Origin: Fasciolopsis buskii
Taxonomy: Eukaryota; Platyhelminthes; Trematoda; Plagiorchiida; Fasciolidae
NCBI GenBank assembly: GCA_008360955.1
Contig: LUCM01005954.1
Span: 187,691 to 251,690 of the forward strand
Length of the DNA: 64,000 nt
Reading direction: 5' to 3'
A program made the position numbers and the translations under genes. Shown here piece by piece: positions 60,696-64,000 of this stretch. The notes beneath the pieces are model-generated. The model saw only the letters and a program-made list of their open reading frames with translations, did no database searches and was not told the DNA's origin. The first letter of the stretch is position 1, and every line of letters starts with the position of its first letter.

Positions 60696-61068
60696 GTGAC
60701 GAGCGAAATTAGGCGTCTGACACATCAAAATGGTCCGAAGTTCCAATTCTACAGTCGCAAGTAACAGGTGACAAATCGCTGTTCCCCGAGACTCGTTACC
60801 ATACCTGTGCTTTTGACACCCTATGTGAACCGATGCATTTCATGTACCAGAATCACGGTTGTTGGTTCCACGTCAGAGTAGAGTGGCCATGAGGAAAGCC
60901 CCGTCCGCTACACGGATGCTTTAAGTGTCATGAAGATAGATAATCCATCTGCTTTCATTTCTGCTTCATTGCATTACAGTACTCGTGCGCATCTGGAACA
61001 CTTTCCTTCGATTTATTGAAAAGTAGAAAACGAGTAAAAACCATTTCAAGTTGAAATTAACGCTCTAG

Positions 61069-61832
61069 AAATTCGGTGACTCTGTGCCGGAAGAACACGG
61101 TAGGCAAAAAGTGACGGACAATTTTGACAATGCAGATACAGTTTCCAAGGAATTGTGGGTATGTGCTAAACCCGATATTTCGCCGCTAATATCCAACATC
61201 TTCGGGAATCACAATATTGTCGCCACAATGACTGACGAGTACGCATTACCGTGCTTCACTGGTGTACATTTTAATCACACATGCACACGCACACACACAC
61301 ACACACACAAATACGCACACTCAGACGCATGCCATCTTCATTCTTGTGTTTTCCTCAGTCTCCAACTTGCAATCCACAGGTGATGCAGCTAGAATACGCA
61401 AGTTCCATTCCTGCATTCTATTCTTTTGTAATGCGAACACTTTTTGTAAAAATACGTTCTTCCACCTCCGCATATGAAACAAAAGCCTTTTTGTGTCTGC
61501 TTAACTGGCCCTTATCCACCCCTAGACGATACTATTTGGGGATACCTACGTGAAAGAAATGATAAACTCTTTGCCAAGCAACGGGAATCTGATGCCAAAT
61601 GCGACGGCAGAATTCACACAGGCAGTCGAATATCGAATTCGCACGATTTCCCTATACCTGGCCGTAGCTGTTCTATGTGAGTAAATCCGATTGGTTATTG
61701 TTTCCCTCTAATTCACTATTCTCTAGGCACAGTTACACCTCTTTCTAACCTTCATCGATTTTTCCAGATTGTCTAATCATATGGGTTTTTTCGGTTCCAT
61801 CCTCAGTCTTAATTCAGTCCACATGCATGTAG
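61069..61832 (+). CDS. Candidate four-exon gene end with transmembrane helix
   Basis: Exons: 61069-61158 (KFGDSVPEEHGRQKVTDNFD NADTVSKELW, donor GTATGT; 13 of 30 codons start with G), 61380-61445 after CAATCCACAG (VMQLEYASSIPAFYSFVMRT LF), 61526-61676 after CTTATCCACCCCTAG (TILFGDTYVKEMINSLPSNG..., ending RTISLYLAVAVL, donor GTGAGT), 61768-61832 after TTTTTCCAG (CLIIWVFSVPSSVLIQSTCM stop). Phases agree. The last junction builds one membrane helix across exons 3 and 4. The first intron contains the (CA)n run. Two potential N-glycosylation sites (NAT and a possible second) lie before the helix. Not recognised. Confidence 0.45.
61278..61311. repeat. (CA)n microsatellite
   Basis: ACACGCACACACAC run inside a presumed intron. 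Confidence 0.93.
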
Positions 61833-62106
61833 TGGGAAAGGACCCGGATTACGTGAAGTACTTTTGTTTGAGTTAAACGGACGACAGGTCCTGGGGTTTG
61901 GGTTGTCTGCCACAGTGGTTTTGACTTCGGCTTCGTCTTCGGCGTTGGCAGTGGCGGAAGCCGAGGCGGAGACAGGACGGAATTCCGTATCAGTAGTATT
62001 CGAAACTCCGAAGTTTGATGGACTAAATACTTTTTGCACTCGACCACCAGTTTACCAATCAATCAATAGCTGCTCGTCTACCGTCGACCTACTGACTGAG
62101 AAATAG
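61813..62106 (+). CDS. Coding-like stretch open on both strands
   Basis: Plus frame of 97 codons: LLFELNGRQVLGFGLSATVV, an Ala/Ser/Glu run, then VFETPKFDGLNTFCTRPPVY; 29 of 79 codons start with G. The minus strand is open as well (SASASATANAEDEAEVKTTV), with a comparable bias. An imperfect GGCNNN hexanucleotide pattern at about 61925-61980 helps keep both open, so the strand is undecided. Confidence 0.25.
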   Translation, partial: FSPHACSGKGPGLREVLLFELNGRQVLGFGLSATVVLTSASSSALAVAEAEAETGRNSVSVVFETPKFDGLNTFCTRPPVYQSINSCSSTVDLLTEK

Positions 62107-64000
62107 ACAGATAAAAAATGTTTTCTTGAAGGTGTGGTTGAAAGTTGCAATTTTGATTTTCATGATGGTTCGAACGATTCCAGAAAGAATGGTTTGACTA
62201 GAATTAGGTGGGAACTTCAAAATGAACATACACTTTACGTACATTAGGTGTTAGCTGAATAGAACGTAATAAAGTAGCATCTCTGTTGCTCCGATAAACG
62301 GATCTACAAGTGTGCCCAATTTTATTTTGACGAACGATAAGAGAAAAGAGTGGAAAATAAAGTGGTTTCGCGAGGCCAAGTGAATGGACCAACTGACTGC
62401 GGGTACAAAATTAACCGGGTAGGCAATCCTGACAGGATATTTCGTACGAACAGAGACTCTTACCTTTGTTCTGGATTTATTCACAATATCATTACTAATC
62501 GATAAATTTTAAGGGGCCGAACAGCGCAGTCGGACAACTAACTAGAATCTCATTTGAACCGTTAGGAGCGTGAATGGATGATAAGTCGAATCACATGGTG
62601 ATTCGTGGGAGGATTCACATCGGTCATGCAGGGCTAACCTTCAGAAACGGGACACAAGGCCCGAAAGTATTGGTTTTTCTTCTCAGTAGTATGTTTCGCA
62701 TAACGATGGATGGTATAAACAAACGGACAGTACAGATATCAATGTTAATGTTTGGCAGAGACAGTTCAGGCAACAACTGACTTAATTCAGGAAAGAACAT
62801 GAGGTCTGTGCATCCATTTTATAAAACAATCTGAGCACAAAAACCGAACCCTTGGGATAAATAGTACTTCATCTAAGGCAGTGTGTCGCTTTCTCCAGTT
62901 TCTCAAGACAGCGAGAAGGCATGTGTCACAAGATGCAATCTTTTCGCTTACTCTTTTCGATCGTAAACGCAAGACATGATAATTTGTAGACAATCAAATT
63001 TGAAAAATGGAACGAATCAATCTGGACAGAAGGTTCTATGCATACAACCATCGGTAAAATGTGGGTTACCGCTAAGCCAGACTGACACTCAGAGTCAACT
63101 GTCTTCGTGAACAAAGCCGTGGCTGGTGGACGTTGATAATCATGTCCTCGCTGAAGTCCATTAGTTTGGTGTTTGTATTGCGTACCGATTGTGTGAGCGA
63201 TTGGGTTAGGTCAGCTGTGTGACCAGATACGACCAGGGAATTCGTCACCGAAGATGTCAGAAATTTCGTTTCAACACGTGAGGTCACACACGATTGGGTC
63301 AGCGATTATGACAGTCATATCAGTGCACTCTGGCGTTCGCTGAGTCAAGCGGCGATCCGACTGTTGTGGCCGGAGCTTTACGAGGACAGATAGACAACAT
63401 GTTAGAGACCAGAATCAGGAAGACAGCTTGAGGAATTTTGAAAGTTTTACTTTCTGATTAATTGTAATGGATGCGCATGTGCTCCTGCGTACAAACTTCT
63501 GATTGCCGGCTTAAGACTACTATTTATTTAGTTAAATAAATAGTTACCTCTAAATAGGAAGGTTTTAGAAACTCGATTGGTTTTTGGCATGTTTTTCTCT
63601 GCCTCAGACCGTTTTATTGAATGTGTCATCGGTAATTAAAAGTTTGTGAGAACCGCTAGGGACCAACAGTATGTTATTTTAGATGTAACTAAGCTCTGGC
63701 GCACTACGGGCCCACACACCCACAAGAATGCCCGCGAATTTTGAATATCAGTAATTCCTCCAACATTTAAAAGTATTTATGCCTTTTCTTGGTTCCATTC
63801 TTCGATTTTCGGATATTAGTATTAGGTAAGGATATATCATGGACTCGTAAGAGCCAATTTTGTACTGATCTGACACTAACAGAAGATAACGTGTGCTGAA
63901 TGACTGACTCTAACAAACTTTCAGCAATCTTCTGAGAAAGATGGGCGGCATGATTGAATAAAGTTAGAAATTCGTTTGATTTTCCGTGGGTTTTCCTCTG
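62107..64000. other. No supportable gene
   Basis: A possible pol III A-box-like sequence lies at 62514-62545 (GAACAGCGCAGTCGGACAAC). Otherwise only short open frames with average composition. Confidence 0.45.

Noticed and set aside
1..64000. CRISPR arrays, operons, riboswitches, phage or plasmid features
   Set aside because: No regularly spaced repeats, no densely packed genes, and the transposable elements and splice signals are eukaryotic.

Overview
The window looks like nuclear DNA of a large, intron-rich, repeat-rich animal genome, most likely a flatworm and within that a trematode (fluke). The clues are fragments of CR1/Jockey-like and RTE-like LINEs, a Penelope-like element with a GIY-YIG endonuclease, at least nine copies of one tRNA-derived SINE, many simple repeats, three assembly gaps, and short exons separated in places by introns of only about 37 to 55 nt. 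The species call is inference. No prokaryotic features (operons, ribosome binding sites, CRISPR) were seen.

Layout. 1-781: end of a decayed LINE reverse transcriptase. 2-9 kb: isolated coding-like exons on both strands and the first SINE. 12-18 kb: a cluster of plus-strand coding-like stretches interrupted by a Penelope-like fragment (about 16.16-16.92 kb). 18-24 kb: four SINEs and several plus-strand candidate exons, the best at 21133-21468 and 22189-23281. 26.7-27.5 kb: a compact plus-strand candidate gene with micro-exons. 29.0-30.5 kb: a 726-bp tandem duplication joined by a single N. 31.9-34.35 kb: two near-identical RTE-bearing blocks either side of a 768-N gap. 34.6-35.3 kb: a minus-strand coding exon and a His-rich frame. 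38.4-39.9 kb: a seven-exon plus-strand candidate gene. 43-49 kb: scattered exons and two SINEs. 49.8 and 53.6 kb: members of a second tRNA-like repeat. 54-62 kb: plus-strand candidate exons of one or more membrane proteins.

No cellular gene could be named with confidence. Exon calls rest on splice signals, phase continuity between neighbouring exons, reading-frame openness and an excess of codons starting with G, all judged by eye. Several loci are open in more than one frame, so single-exon confidences are moderate to low. The transposable-element calls rest on protein motifs and are firmer. Genes and elements are interleaved: retroelements sit between or inside presumed introns, and no functional cluster or pathway is evident.
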